Part shown: in pieces, positions 1 through 6,290 of the stretch
Layout of the letters: every line of letters begins with the position of its first letter
How positions within the stretch are numbered: position 1 is the first letter of the stretch
DNA from: Dehalococcoidia bacterium
GTDB lineage: Bacteria; Chloroflexota; Dehalococcoidia; Dehalococcoidales; BS750m-G39
Reading direction: 5' to 3'
Assembly: GCA_030640325.1 (NCBI GenBank)
Contig: DAOWJM010000052.1
Location: 1 to 10,035, forward strand
Length of the DNA stretch: 10,035 nucleotides
Position numbers and translations under genes: made by a program
Notes under the pieces: model-generated
Told to the model about the DNA's origin: nothing
Database searches by the model: none
What the model saw: only the letters and a program-made list of their open reading frames with translations

Positions 1-636
1 CTGTGGGTTGGCATCATTACTGGTGCTGGTGAGAGGGCTTTTTGCGGTGGAGCCGATATCAAAGATACCCTGCCCTTTATGAAGGAGCATCGGAGTGACC
101 CTTGGTCATTCCCACCTCTGCCAATGCGGGGGCTTGAGCTGTGGAAGCCGCTTATTGCCGCCATCAATGGCATGGCATTAGGCGGTGGTCTGGAGATAGC
201 TCTGGCTTGCGATATCAGAATAGCCTCAGAGAAGGCTCGTTTGGGCACACCTGAGGTAACCTTAGGTCTGATTCCGGGCTGGGGAGGAACGCAGAGGCTG
301 CCCCGAATGGTTCCATATTGTAAGGCGGCTGAGATACTACTTATGGGAAGACCTATAGACGCTCAGGAGGCATACCGCATAGGCTTGGTAAATAAGGTTG
401 TGCCTCAAGATGAGCTTATGTCTACGGCTAAGGAATGGGCTGAGGTTATCTGTCAGGCGGGACCTCTAGCCGTTAGGGCAGCTAAACAGGCAATGATTAG
501 GGGCAGTAGCATGACTTTGGAGGACGGCTTAAGGCTGGAGAACTCACTAGTAGCCTACCTTATGGGCACTGAGGACTTCGCTGAGGGAACCACAGCTTTT
601 GTGGAAAAGAGAAAACCTGTCTACAAGGCAAAATAA
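1..636 (+). CDS. Enoyl-CoA hydratase (crotonase family), 5' end cut off by the window
   Basis: Crotonase-family enzyme that should add water to the double bond of a 2-enoyl-CoA (crotonyl-CoA or similar) to give the 3-hydroxyacyl-CoA. The frame is open from base 1, so the true start lies upstream. The 211 visible residues suggest about 45-50 are missing from a family length near 260. Counting codons from base 1, the first oxyanion-hole segment FCGGADI is at 14-20, the second is in the ALGGG stretch at 59-63, and the two catalytic glutamates are E65 (GGGLE) and E85 (LGTPE). The classical IPGWGGTQRL segment follows at 91-100. Both acid residues present means an active hydratase is likely. It lies 24 bases before the 3-hydroxyacyl-CoA dehydrogenase gene, so the two are probably co-transcribed and catalyse consecutive steps. 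Substrate chain length cannot be read from the sequence. The ATG at 79 is internal and is not the start. Confidence 0.93.
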   Translation: MWVGIITGAGERAFCGGADIKDTLPFMKEHRSDPWSFPPLPMRGLELWKPLIAAINGMALGGGLEIALACDIRIASEKARLGTPEVTLGLIPGWGGTQRLPRMVPYCKAAEILLMGRPIDAQEAYRIGLVNKVVPQDELMSTAKEWAEVICQAGPLAVRAAKQAMIRGSSMTLEDGLRLENSLVAYLMGTEDFAEGTTAFVEKRKPVYKAK

Positions 637-660
637 AAAAATAAAAAAGAAAGGAGCATT

Positions 661-1512
661 ATGGAAATCAAGAAGGTCGGTGTAGTTGGGTGCGGGGTGA
701 TGGGTTCTGGCATCGCTCAGCTCTGCGCTCAGTCAGGTTATCAGGTGGTAGTATCGGAAATAAATGACGAGCTTTTGAATAAGGGATTGGCATCAATTGA
801 GAAAATACTGGCTAGGGGTGTGGAGAAGGGGAGGCTCTCCCAGCAGGATAAGGATGCCACACTTGGTCGCATTAAGGGCACTACCAATACCAAGGACTTC
901 TCTGACCGCGACTTAATGATAGAGGTGGCTATTGAGAGTATGGATTTGAAGAAGAAGATATTTGCTGAGCTGGATGAAATTTGCCCCAAAGATGCCATCC
1001 TGGCTACAAACACTTCCTGCCTATCCATTATTGATATGGCGGTATCAACCAGGAGACCGGATAAGGTGCTGGGACTGCACTTCTTTAACCCGGCGCCAGT
1101 TATGAAACTGCTGGAAATCGTAAGGACCATTGCCACCAGTGATGAAACCATTGAGGTAAGCAAGAAGTTCGGTGAATCTGTGGGAAAGACCACCGTCATT
1201 GCCCCAGATAAGCCGGGCTTTATTGTAAACCGACTTTGGATACCCTATGAACTTCATGCCATCCGCTTGCTAGAGGATGGTGTTGCCAGCAGGGAGGATA
1301 TTGATAATGCCGTAATGATGGGGCTGAATTACCCTATGGGACCGCTCGCCCTGGTGGACTTGACTGGTCTTGATGTTCTCCTATTTGTAGCTAATGCTAT
1401 ATATGAGCGGCTCAAAGACCCAAGATATATTCCGCCTACCTTGCTGGAGAAGATGGTTGCTGCCGGCTGGCTGGGGCGCAAGACAGGTAAGGGATTCTAC
1501 GACTATAAATGA
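661..1512 (+). CDS. 3-hydroxybutyryl-CoA / 3-hydroxyacyl-CoA dehydrogenase
   Basis: Oxidises a (3S)-hydroxyacyl-CoA to the 3-oxoacyl-CoA, or runs in reverse. At 283 residues it matches the single-domain bacterial 3-hydroxybutyryl-CoA dehydrogenases (Hbd/PaaH type). The Rossmann motif GCGVMG is at 10-15. An acidic residue at the end of the second strand (E33) fits NAD+ rather than NADP+. NTS at 117-119, the catalytic histidine H140 in LGLHFFNP and its partner glutamate E152 in LLEIV are all present, as are DKPGFIVNR (183-191) and the C-terminal GRKTGKGFYDY. The AAGGAG at 651-656 is well placed for the ATG at 661. It sits between the hydratase and the thiolase and makes the middle step of the same route. 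Specificity for the C4 substrate is inferred from length and context only; longer chains are possible. Confidence 0.95.
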   Translation: MEIKKVGVVGCGVMGSGIAQLCAQSGYQVVVSEINDELLNKGLASIEKILARGVEKGRLSQQDKDATLGRIKGTTNTKDFSDRDLMIEVAIESMDLKKKIFAELDEICPKDAILATNTSCLSIIDMAVSTRRPDKVLGLHFFNPAPVMKLLEIVRTIATSDETIEVSKKFGESVGKTTVIAPDKPGFIVNRLWIPYELHAIRLLEDGVASREDIDNAVMMGLNYPMGPLALVDLTGLDVLLFVANAIYERLKDPRYIPPTLLEKMVAAGWLGRKTGKGFYDYK

Positions 1513-1576
1513 AATCCCCATTTAAATCAGCCTGATATAGAAATAAATAGCTAGGTTAGAAGAAGGAGGAAATTTT

Positions 1577-2857
1577 ATGCCAGATGCGGTAATTGTCAGT
1601 GGTGTAAGAACAGCTATAGGCAATTATGGAGGGGCACTACGGGATACCCCGGTAGTAAAACTGGGTAGCATTGTCATTAAGGAGGTGTTGAAGAGGGCTG
1701 GACTGCGACCTAAAAGAGACCCTGAGGTGCTAAGCTATGCCCCTGAGGTATTTAAAGGCGATGATTTGATTGAGCTGGAGAAGAAATACTATGACTGGGA
1801 CGATTCCTTAACCGAGGTGAGGATAGACGAGGTTATAATGGGCAATGTTCTCCAGGCAGGTCAGGGTCAAAATACAGCTCGTCAGGCAGCCATTTACGCC
1901 GGTATTCCCAAAGAGGCAACTGCCCTGACGGTGAACATGATTTGCGCCTCCGGGATGAAGGCTATAGCCCTAGCTGCCCAGGCGATAAGGGCTGGCGATG
2001 CTGAAATTATTGTTGCCGGTGGTATAGAAAATATGAGCGCTGTCCCTTACTATTTACCTACCGCTAGGTGGGGAGCCAGAATGTTCAATACTGAGATGAT
2101 TGATGGTATGGTCTACGATGGCTTGTGGGAGATATTCTATGATTATCATATGGGGCTAACTTCGGAGAATATAGCCGAAAAGTTTGGTATAACCAGGGAG
2201 GAGCAGGATAAGCTTGCCCTGCTGAGCAACCAAAGGGCATTGGCGGCGATAAAGGATGGCATATTTGAGCAAGAGATAGTCCCGGTTGAGGTTAGGCAGA
2301 GGAAGGAGGTCAAACTATTTGATACCGATGAACACCCCAGAGAGACCTCTATGGAGGCTTTAGCCAAACTACCCCCGGTATTCAAAAAGGACGGAGCAGT
2401 AACGGCAGGCAATGCCTCGGGGATAACTGATGCCGCTGCTGCCTTGGTGATAATGTCGGCGGAAAAGGCAAAGGAGCTGGGCTTAAAGCCGATGGCAACT
2501 ATTAGGTCTTATGCCTCCGGGGGCGTTGACCCGGCATATATGGGTCTGGGGGCGGTTCCAGCAACCAAGAAAGCATTGAAACGAGCCGGACTTAGCCTGA
2601 AGGATATAGACTATATTGAATTAAATGAAGCCTTTGCCTCTCAAGCGATAGGTGTAATGAGAGAGCTTGATTTTGATTATGACAAGGCGAATTTCCATGG
2701 TAGCGGAATCTCACTGGGGCATCCTATAGGCTGTACCGGAGCCAGGATTATAGTTACCCTTATCTATGAGATGCTCCGCCAGAATTACCAGCTAGGTTTG
2801 GCAACACTGTGCATCGGTGGCGGTCAGGGAATGGCTACCATTGTAGAGAGGAAGTAG
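1577..2857 (+). CDS. Acetyl-CoA C-acetyltransferase (thiolase) with an N-terminal insertion
   Basis: Thiolase that cleaves a 3-oxoacyl-CoA with CoA to release acetyl-CoA, or condenses two acetyl-CoA. The nucleophile is C123 in NMICASGMK. NEAFASQ, H382 in LGHPIG and the acid/base C412 in CIGGGQG complete the active site, so the enzyme should be active. Its 426 residues exceed the usual 390-395. The surplus lies between the first helix region (RAGLRP, ending near 45) and the strand IDEVIMGNV (from about 83). This is an acidic, tyrosine-rich stretch of roughly 35 residues where ordinary thiolases have only a few. The rest aligns in order with acetyl-CoA acetyltransferases, including the YHMGLTSENIAEKFGI loop. 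A strong Shine-Dalgarno (AGAAGGAGGA, 1561-1570) precedes the ATG. A 64-base gap separates it from the dehydrogenase gene, and it probably closes that operon. The role of the insertion is unknown. Confidence 0.94.
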   Translation: MPDAVIVSGVRTAIGNYGGALRDTPVVKLGSIVIKEVLKRAGLRPKRDPEVLSYAPEVFKGDDLIELEKKYYDWDDSLTEVRIDEVIMGNVLQAGQGQNTARQAAIYAGIPKEATALTVNMICASGMKAIALAAQAIRAGDAEIIVAGGIENMSAVPYYLPTARWGARMFNTEMIDGMVYDGLWEIFYDYHMGLTSENIAEKFGITREEQDKLALLSNQRALAAIKDGIFEQEIVPVEVRQRKEVKLFDTDEHPRETSMEALAKLPPVFKKDGAVTAGNASGITDAAAALVIMSAEKAKELGLKPMATIRSYASGGVDPAYMGLGAVPATKKALKRAGLSLKDIDYIELNEAFASQAIGVMRELDFDYDKANFHGSGISLGHPIGCTGARIIVTLIYEMLRQNYQLGLATLCIGGGQGMATIVERK

Positions 2858-2858
2858 G

Positions 2859-3035
2859 CTATTTCCCCCGCTTCTCATAATCAGGACACCAGGTGGCATT
2901 GGGGCGTTCTGGTCTGTGACATGTGCTGCGCCAATCCCATTTGCAGCTATCACAGAGGAAGATGTTCATTCCTAGCGCCTTCTTAATTCTAACCTTGAGC
3001 TTATGACCCCAGGGGGGCTTTGTCTTGGTCTTCAT
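2859..3035 (-). CDS. Small Cys/Trp-rich protein, possible zinc-binding, function unknown
   Basis: A minus-strand frame encoding 58 residues, read by translating the reverse complement (ATG at 3035-3033, TAG at 2861-2859). The first third is strongly basic (MKTKTK, then HKLKVRIKK). The rest holds CDSC at 28-31, then C39-H40, then RPNATWCPDY with C50. Four cysteines plus H40, with conserved-looking Trp residues (33, 35, 49), suggest a small metal-binding or zinc-ribbon-like fold. Such a composition is unlikely in a random frame. The stop is one base from the thiolase stop, so the genes converge with almost no spacer. No good Shine-Dalgarno precedes the ATG (only TCAAGA), but a plausible promoter lies upstream at 3077-3105. 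An internal Met at residue 23 is an alternative start. I do not recognise a named family and assign no function. Confidence 0.68.
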   Translation of the reverse strand: MKTKTKPPWGHKLKVRIKKALGMNIFLCDSCKWDWRSTCHRPERPNATWCPDYEKRGK

Positions 3036-3076
3036 TTCTTGACACTAAATGATTTAGAGAGCAATCTTTTGTTATA

Positions 3077-3105
3077 AATATATCAAATCGGATGCTATTT
3101 AGCAA
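3077..3105 (-). promoter_or_regulatory. Putative sigma-70 type promoter for the small Cys-rich gene
   Basis: Reading the minus strand, TTGCTA (3105-3100) and TATATT (3082-3077) are separated by 17 bases, the optimal spacing. Transcription would begin near 3070 and leave a leader of about 35 bases before the ATG at 3035. The region is AT-rich and free of coding sequence. Predicted from sequence only. Confidence 0.38.
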
Positions 3106-3112
3106 TGATTGT

Positions 3113-3120
3113 GGTAAAAT
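3113..3120 (+). promoter_or_regulatory. Putative extended -10 promoter element for the corA operon
   Basis: TGG followed by TAAAAT at 3115-3120 resembles an extended -10 box. No convincing -35 lies 16-18 bases upstream, which an extended -10 can tolerate. A start near 3127 would leave a leader of about 33 bases to the ATG at 3160, and would place the ATG at 3121 outside the transcript. This agrees with the preferred downstream start. Confidence 0.33.
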
Positions 3121-3147
3121 ATGGCGAGGTTTGGGCAAAGGATTTCT

Positions 3148-3153
3148 GGAGGT
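3148..3153 (+). promoter_or_regulatory. Ribosome binding site that fixes the corA start at 3160
   Basis: A perfect GGAGGT lies six bases before the ATG at 3160. The in-frame ATG at 3121 has no such site, so translation most likely begins at 3160. Confidence 0.8.
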
Positions 3154-3159
3154 AATCCC

Positions 3160-4143
3160 ATGGCTATCCCTAAGGTTAGAAAAAGAAGAACAGCGGCTAC
3201 TCCCAGGGTCAGAAAGGAAGCTCGGCAGCTAAATATCGAGTCGGTTGCTTGGGGTGAGCTAACCTGGATTAATATTGAGGCTCCCACCAAACAGGAGACG
3301 GAATATCTGGCTAAGAACTACCCCTTCCACCCCCTGGATTTAGACGACTGTCTCAGCCGAATACAGCGACCCAAAATAGATGAATACAAGGACTATCTGT
3401 TTTTGGTCTTCCACTTCCCCCTATTCAGCAAGGAGTCAAGGGTAACCACCACCAGCCAGGTATCGGTGTTTATTGGCGAAAACTATCTCATTACCCTGCA
3501 TAAGGGGGAGCTTAAACCACTGGTAAAGCTGTTCAAGGAGTGCCAGAGTGATGAGGAATTCCGGCAAGAGCATTTCAGCCAGGGCTCTGGTTACCTCCTC
3601 TACCGGATAGTTGACCGGCTGGTTGATTACTGCATCCCCATACTAAATAAGATTGGTGGTAATATTGAGGATGTGGAAGATAATATTTTCTCCGACGGGG
3701 TGCGGGGCACGGTGAGGGAAATCTCTGTACTTCGGCGCGATGTTATCTCCTTTCGCCGCATTATCTGGCCAATGAGGGCTGTTATTGGCAGTCTAGAACC
3801 TAAGATTCGCCGCTTTACCAAGATGGATATGACGGTTTACTTCGGAGATATGGTTGACCATGTGGACAAGATTTGGGATGCCCTAGATGAATATAAAGAG
3901 ATAATTGAGGGTCTAAATGATACCCATGATTCCCTGGCAACTAATCGCACCAATGAGGTCATACGAATGCTGACTATCATTGCTACTATCCTACTGCCTC
4001 TAACTGTAATTGCCTCTATTTATGGGATGAATGTCCCCTTGCCATTCCAAAACTCCCCATTTTCCTTCGTACTTGTGTTCTTTATCTGGGCACTGGTTGT
4101 AGCAGGCATGCTCGTCTTCTTCCGTCGCCACCGCTGGATTTAG
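3160..4143 (+). CDS. corA: CorA-family magnesium/divalent cation transport protein
   Basis: Pentameric inner-membrane channel of the CorA family, expected to admit Mg2+ (some relatives carry Co2+, Ni2+ or export Zn2+). From the preferred start it has 327 residues, normal for the family. The large N-terminal cytoplasmic domain carries typical segments: WINIEAPTKQE, then HPLDLDDCL followed by RPKIDEYKDYLFLVFHFP. Two C-terminal membrane helices follow at about 267-287 and 301-321. The signature YGMN sits at 288-291 directly after the first, followed by VPLP. The chain ends with the short basic tail RRHRWI, as expected for a cytoplasmic C terminus. The first 25 residues are unusually basic (KVRKRR and RVRKE) and precede the folded domain. 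It heads a run of closely spaced genes, with the next ATG two bases after its stop codon. Ion specificity cannot be settled from the sequence. Confidence 0.93.
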   Translation: MAIPKVRKRRTAATPRVRKEARQLNIESVAWGELTWINIEAPTKQETEYLAKNYPFHPLDLDDCLSRIQRPKIDEYKDYLFLVFHFPLFSKESRVTTTSQVSVFIGENYLITLHKGELKPLVKLFKECQSDEEFRQEHFSQGSGYLLYRIVDRLVDYCIPILNKIGGNIEDVEDNIFSDGVRGTVREISVLRRDVISFRRIIWPMRAVIGSLEPKIRRFTKMDMTVYFGDMVDHVDKIWDALDEYKEIIEGLNDTHDSLATNRTNEVIRMLTIIATILLPLTVIASIYGMNVPLPFQNSPFSFVLVFFIWALVVAGMLVFFRRHRWI

Positions 4144-4144
4144 A

Positions 4145-4786
4145 ATGATTCTAGTAGTATTAGCTACATTATTTGCTACCTGCCTACTTGTAGCCAACAT
4201 CTTAGCAGTAAAGCTTGTTTCTATTGGTGGATGGATTGTCCCAGCAGGAGTAATCGCTTATCCATTGACATTCTTATTTACTGATGTGATTGCGGAGCTT
4301 TATGGTAGGCGAACAGCTTCCAAAGTCGTTTGGGTAGGTTTTGGCGCTAATCTACTCATGGTAATACTGGTCTTTGGTGGCAAGTTATTACCAGCGGCGC
4401 CATTCTGGGAAAGCCAGCCAGCCTATGAGTCCATCTTAGGCATGGTACCTAGGATTGTCTTGGCATCAATGATTGCCTACCTAATAAGTCAGCACCATGA
4501 TGTTTTCGCCTTCCATTTTTGGCGAAAGAAGACGAAGGCTAGGTTCTTATGGTTGCGCAATAATGCATCAACGATGGTGTCACAAGCACTAGATACCGGC
4601 TTATTCATAACAATAGCTTTCTGGGGGACTGTGCCTACAGGAATTCTGGCAAATATGCTCCTTACCCAATATTTAATTAAACTTGCTATAGCAGCGTGTG
4701 ATACGCCTTTCTGTTACCTGCTGGTTGGTTTGCTAAAAGAGAAGGTTAAGCAGCCGCCACCTATAGGCGCTGAAGCTGTGGTTTAG
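4145..4786 (+). CDS. Queuosine precursor transporter, YhhQ / Vut_1 family
   Basis: Integral membrane protein of 213 residues, close to the length of E. coli YhhQ. That protein imports queuosine precursors such as preQ0/preQ1 for modification of tRNA wobble positions. The family signature is visible as YPLTFLFTDVIAELYG (about 39-54), and a second conserved segment occurs as ISQHHDVFAFHFW (about 114-126). About six hydrophobic helices can be drawn, at roughly 1-22, 28-47, 60-82, 98-114, 145-166 and 170-195. The reading frame is intact. The ATG lies one base after the corA stop and has no recognisable Shine-Dalgarno, so translation probably depends on coupling with corA. The family assignment is strong. 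The substrate is inferred from characterised relatives, and no queuosine gene is visible here to support it. Confidence 0.85.
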   Translation: MILVVLATLFATCLLVANILAVKLVSIGGWIVPAGVIAYPLTFLFTDVIAELYGRRTASKVVWVGFGANLLMVILVFGGKLLPAAPFWESQPAYESILGMVPRIVLASMIAYLISQHHDVFAFHFWRKKTKARFLWLRNNASTMVSQALDTGLFITIAFWGTVPTGILANMLLTQYLIKLAIAACDTPFCYLLVGLLKEKVKQPPPIGAEAVV

Positions 4787-4800
4787 GGATGGGGCTAACA

Positions 4801-5571
4801 ATGCACATTCGGGTTTTAGGAGCGCACAACTGTGAATCGCAAAACTCAAAGCTCATCAGCCTATTGATTGATGACGTCCTGGCTATAGATGCCGGTGCGC
4901 TTACCTCCAGCCTGTCGTTTGAGGCTCAACAAAAAATTAAGGCAATCCTGCTCACCCACCAACATTATGACCATATTAGGGACATCCCGACTATAGCTAT
5001 GAACTTTTTTCTTCGCCAGGCTACAATCAATGTTTACTCTATCCCGCCGGTATATGATGCCCTCGTCACTCATCTGCTGGATGGTGAGCTTTATCCCAAT
5101 TTCCTGCAACAGCCTCCGCAGAATCCGACGATTAGGTTCACCATAATAGAGTCAGATAAGCTCCTGCAGATTGAAGGCTATAGCATTCTGGCTGTCCCGG
5201 TAAACCACAGCGCCCCTACCGTTGGCTATCAGGTCGCCTCTCCAGATGGTAAGGCGGTATTCTATACCGGGGATACCGGTCCGGGGTTAGCCCACTGCTG
5301 GCAGCGTGTTTCGCCCCAACTACTCATCGCCGAGGTTACTGCACCAGATAAATATAAGGAATGGGCGGCGAAGTCAGGACATCTCACCCCGAGTCTGTTA
5401 AAGCAGGAGCTAACCAGCTTCCGAGAGTTCAATGGCTACCTCCCCCAGGTAGTAGTGGTTCACATGAGTCCCCACCTGGAGAAGGAGATAGAGGCTGAAA
5501 TAGCGGCGGTAGGCAAAGCATTGAGTAGTTCAATAACCCTTGCCTATGAGGGGATGCAACTTGACTTGTAA
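4801..5571 (+). CDS. MBL-fold metallohydrolase (ribonuclease Z / cyclic phosphodiesterase-like)
   Basis: Cytoplasmic metallo-beta-lactamase fold protein of 256 residues. The dinuclear metal site is complete: THQHYDH (H53, H55, D57, H58), H136 in VPVNHSAP, D158 in FYTGDTG and a C-terminal H221 in VVVVHMSPH. An additional SGHLTP segment lies near 192-197. The N terminus MHIRVLGAHNCES runs straight into the first strand. I chose the ATG at 4801 because GGATGGGG (4787-4794) serves it as a Shine-Dalgarno; the ATG at 4789 would add four residues and has weaker signals. The layout resembles RNase Z-like or cyclic-nucleotide phosphodiesterase-like members, but the substrate cannot be assigned. It follows the transporter gene by 14 bases and precedes the Mut7-C gene by 12, so an operon is likely. 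Confidence 0.87.
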   Translation: MHIRVLGAHNCESQNSKLISLLIDDVLAIDAGALTSSLSFEAQQKIKAILLTHQHYDHIRDIPTIAMNFFLRQATINVYSIPPVYDALVTHLLDGELYPNFLQQPPQNPTIRFTIIESDKLLQIEGYSILAVPVNHSAPTVGYQVASPDGKAVFYTGDTGPGLAHCWQRVSPQLLIAEVTAPDKYKEWAAKSGHLTPSLLKQELTSFREFNGYLPQVVVVHMSPHLEKEIEAEIAAVGKALSSSITLAYEGMQLDL

Positions 5572-5583
5572 AGCGATAAGGGG

Positions 5584-6069
5584 GTGAGGTTGATAAACGC
5601 TCCCAAATTTATAGTTGACAGCAATGTGGGAAAGCTAACCAAGTGGTTGAGGCTTATGGGGTATGATACTCAGTTCTTCGACGGCAGTGATGATTCCCAT
5701 TTGGTTGCTATTGCTCAAGCCGAGGGCAGAGTGATATTGACCAGGGATACACAGATTATGAAAAGACGGGTGATAACCAGTGGGCAACTCAAAGCCATCC
5801 TTATCCTGAGTGATGAACCTGAGCTCCAGATACATCAGGTAATAGACACTTTAGACCTGGATTGCCAGTTTGGACCGTTCACTATCTGTCTGGAGTGCAA
5901 TCAACCTTTGGTAGAGAGGAGCAAAGGGCAGGTGAAAGACCTGGTGCCACCCTATGTCTTCCAAACTCAAAGCCAGTTTATGCAGTGCCCCGCCTGCAAC
6001 CGCATCTATTGGAGGGGAACCCACTGGCAGGCAATGACCAGGAAACTGGGGAATTTTGTGAAAGGTTGA
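5584..6069 (+). CDS. Mut7-C RNase-like (PIN-like) domain protein with C-terminal zinc ribbon
   Basis: Protein of 161 residues with the Mut7-C architecture. A PIN-like nuclease domain (PKFIVDSNVGKLTKWLRLMGYDT, about 7-29, with acidic D12, then LTRD with D55) is followed by a zinc ribbon with CLEC (C102, C105) and CPAC (C135, C138). A WRGTHW segment follows the second Cys pair. The domain is predicted to cleave RNA, but few members are characterised and the substrate is unknown. The start is ambiguous. GTG at 5584 is read here, but the purine run AAGGGGG directly abuts it, and TTG at 5590 two codons later is nearly as good. The stop at 6067-6069 lies inside the left copy of the direct repeat flanking the mobile element, so the insertion happened at the very 3' end and the protein remains whole. 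Confidence 0.85.
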   Translation: MRLINAPKFIVDSNVGKLTKWLRLMGYDTQFFDGSDDSHLVAIAQAEGRVILTRDTQIMKRRVITSGQLKAILILSDEPELQIHQVIDTLDLDCQFGPFTICLECNQPLVERSKGQVKDLVPPYVFQTQSQFMQCPACNRIYWRGTHWQAMTRKLGNFVKG

Positions 6070-6075
6070 CCATAG
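6066..6075 (+). repeat. Left target-site duplication of the MITE-like element
   Basis: TTGACCATAG occurs here and again, identical, at 6229-6238, in the same orientation on either side of the inverted-repeat element. This is the pattern left by transposition. The copy overlaps the stop codon of the Mut7-C gene. Confidence 0.7.
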
Positions 6076-6140
6076 AGATTGTTTATTAACCTCACCCCCT
6101 TTATCCCCCTCTCCTTAAAAGGTGAGGGGGAAGAGATTTT

Positions 6141-6163
6141 AGAGAGGGGCTTCGCCCCTCTCT
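6141..6163. repeat. Perfect hairpin inside the MITE-like element
   Basis: AGAGAGGGGC and GCCCCTCTCT form a perfect 10-bp stem around the loop TTC. The RNA would be very stable. It is followed by TTACC rather than a T run, so a classical intrinsic terminator is not shown, although it may still slow polymerase or protect an mRNA end. Confidence 0.75.
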
Positions 6164-6173
6164 TACCTCCACT

Positions 6174-6200
6174 CCCCCTTCCCTTAGTAAGGGAAGGGGG
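6174..6200. repeat. Perfect 27-base palindrome inside the MITE-like element
   Basis: CCCCCTTCCCTTA and TAAGGGAAGGGGG are exact inverted copies around a single central G. A similar C-run/G-run hairpin recurs at about 9548-9575 upstream of coaBC, linking the two regions to one repeat family. Confidence 0.8.
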
Positions 6201-6228
6201 TCAGGGGGATAGGTTACCAAACAATCCC

Positions 6229-6238
6229 TTGACCATAG
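6229..6238 (+). repeat. Right target-site duplication of the MITE-like element
   Basis: Second exact copy of TTGACCATAG (first at 6066-6075), immediately beyond the right inverted repeat apart from two bases. It marks the right border of the insertion. Confidence 0.7.
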
Positions 6239-6290
6239 TCTGGGATATTGTTACACTTCAAATTGATAATATCGGAAACGGGGGAGAGCG

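Larger units (their letters stand above)
6076..6228. mobile_element. MITE-like non-autonomous element with terminal inverted repeats and three hairpins
   Basis: A non-coding unit of about 153 bases. Its ends form inverted repeats: GATTGTTTATTAACCT at 6077-6092 pairs with AGGTTACCAAACAATC at 6211-6226 (14 of 16), and the match continues into a CCCCCT/GGGGG-type segment. Inside are three strong hairpins: 6105-6116 with 6119-6130 (one mismatch in 12), 6141-6150 with 6154-6163 (perfect 10-bp stem, loop TTC), and 6174-6186 with 6188-6200 (perfect 13-base arms about one central base). A 10-base direct repeat flanks the unit. There is no transposase gene, so movement would need an enzyme encoded elsewhere. 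The hairpins could also stop or stabilise transcripts between the Mut7-C gene and the crotonase gene. A short open frame across it (6079-6294) is not a gene. Confidence 0.72.

Noticed and set aside
741..1199. A 152-codon minus-strand open frame
   Set aside because: It is antisense to the 3-hydroxyacyl-CoA dehydrogenase, with Ser/Leu-rich composition and no domain or binding site.
3039..3044. TTGACA, a perfect -35 consensus
   Set aside because: No acceptable -10 box lies 16-18 bases downstream; the nearest TATAAA (3073-3078) is 28 bases away.
3121..3159. Upstream ATG as the corA start
   Set aside because: It has no Shine-Dalgarno and would abut the likely -10 box. The in-frame ATG at 3160 has a perfect GGAGGT at ideal spacing.
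5862..6089. A 75-codon plus-strand frame inside the Mut7-C gene
   Set aside because: It is an out-of-frame overlap with the zinc-ribbon coding region, which has the conserved cysteines in the other frame.
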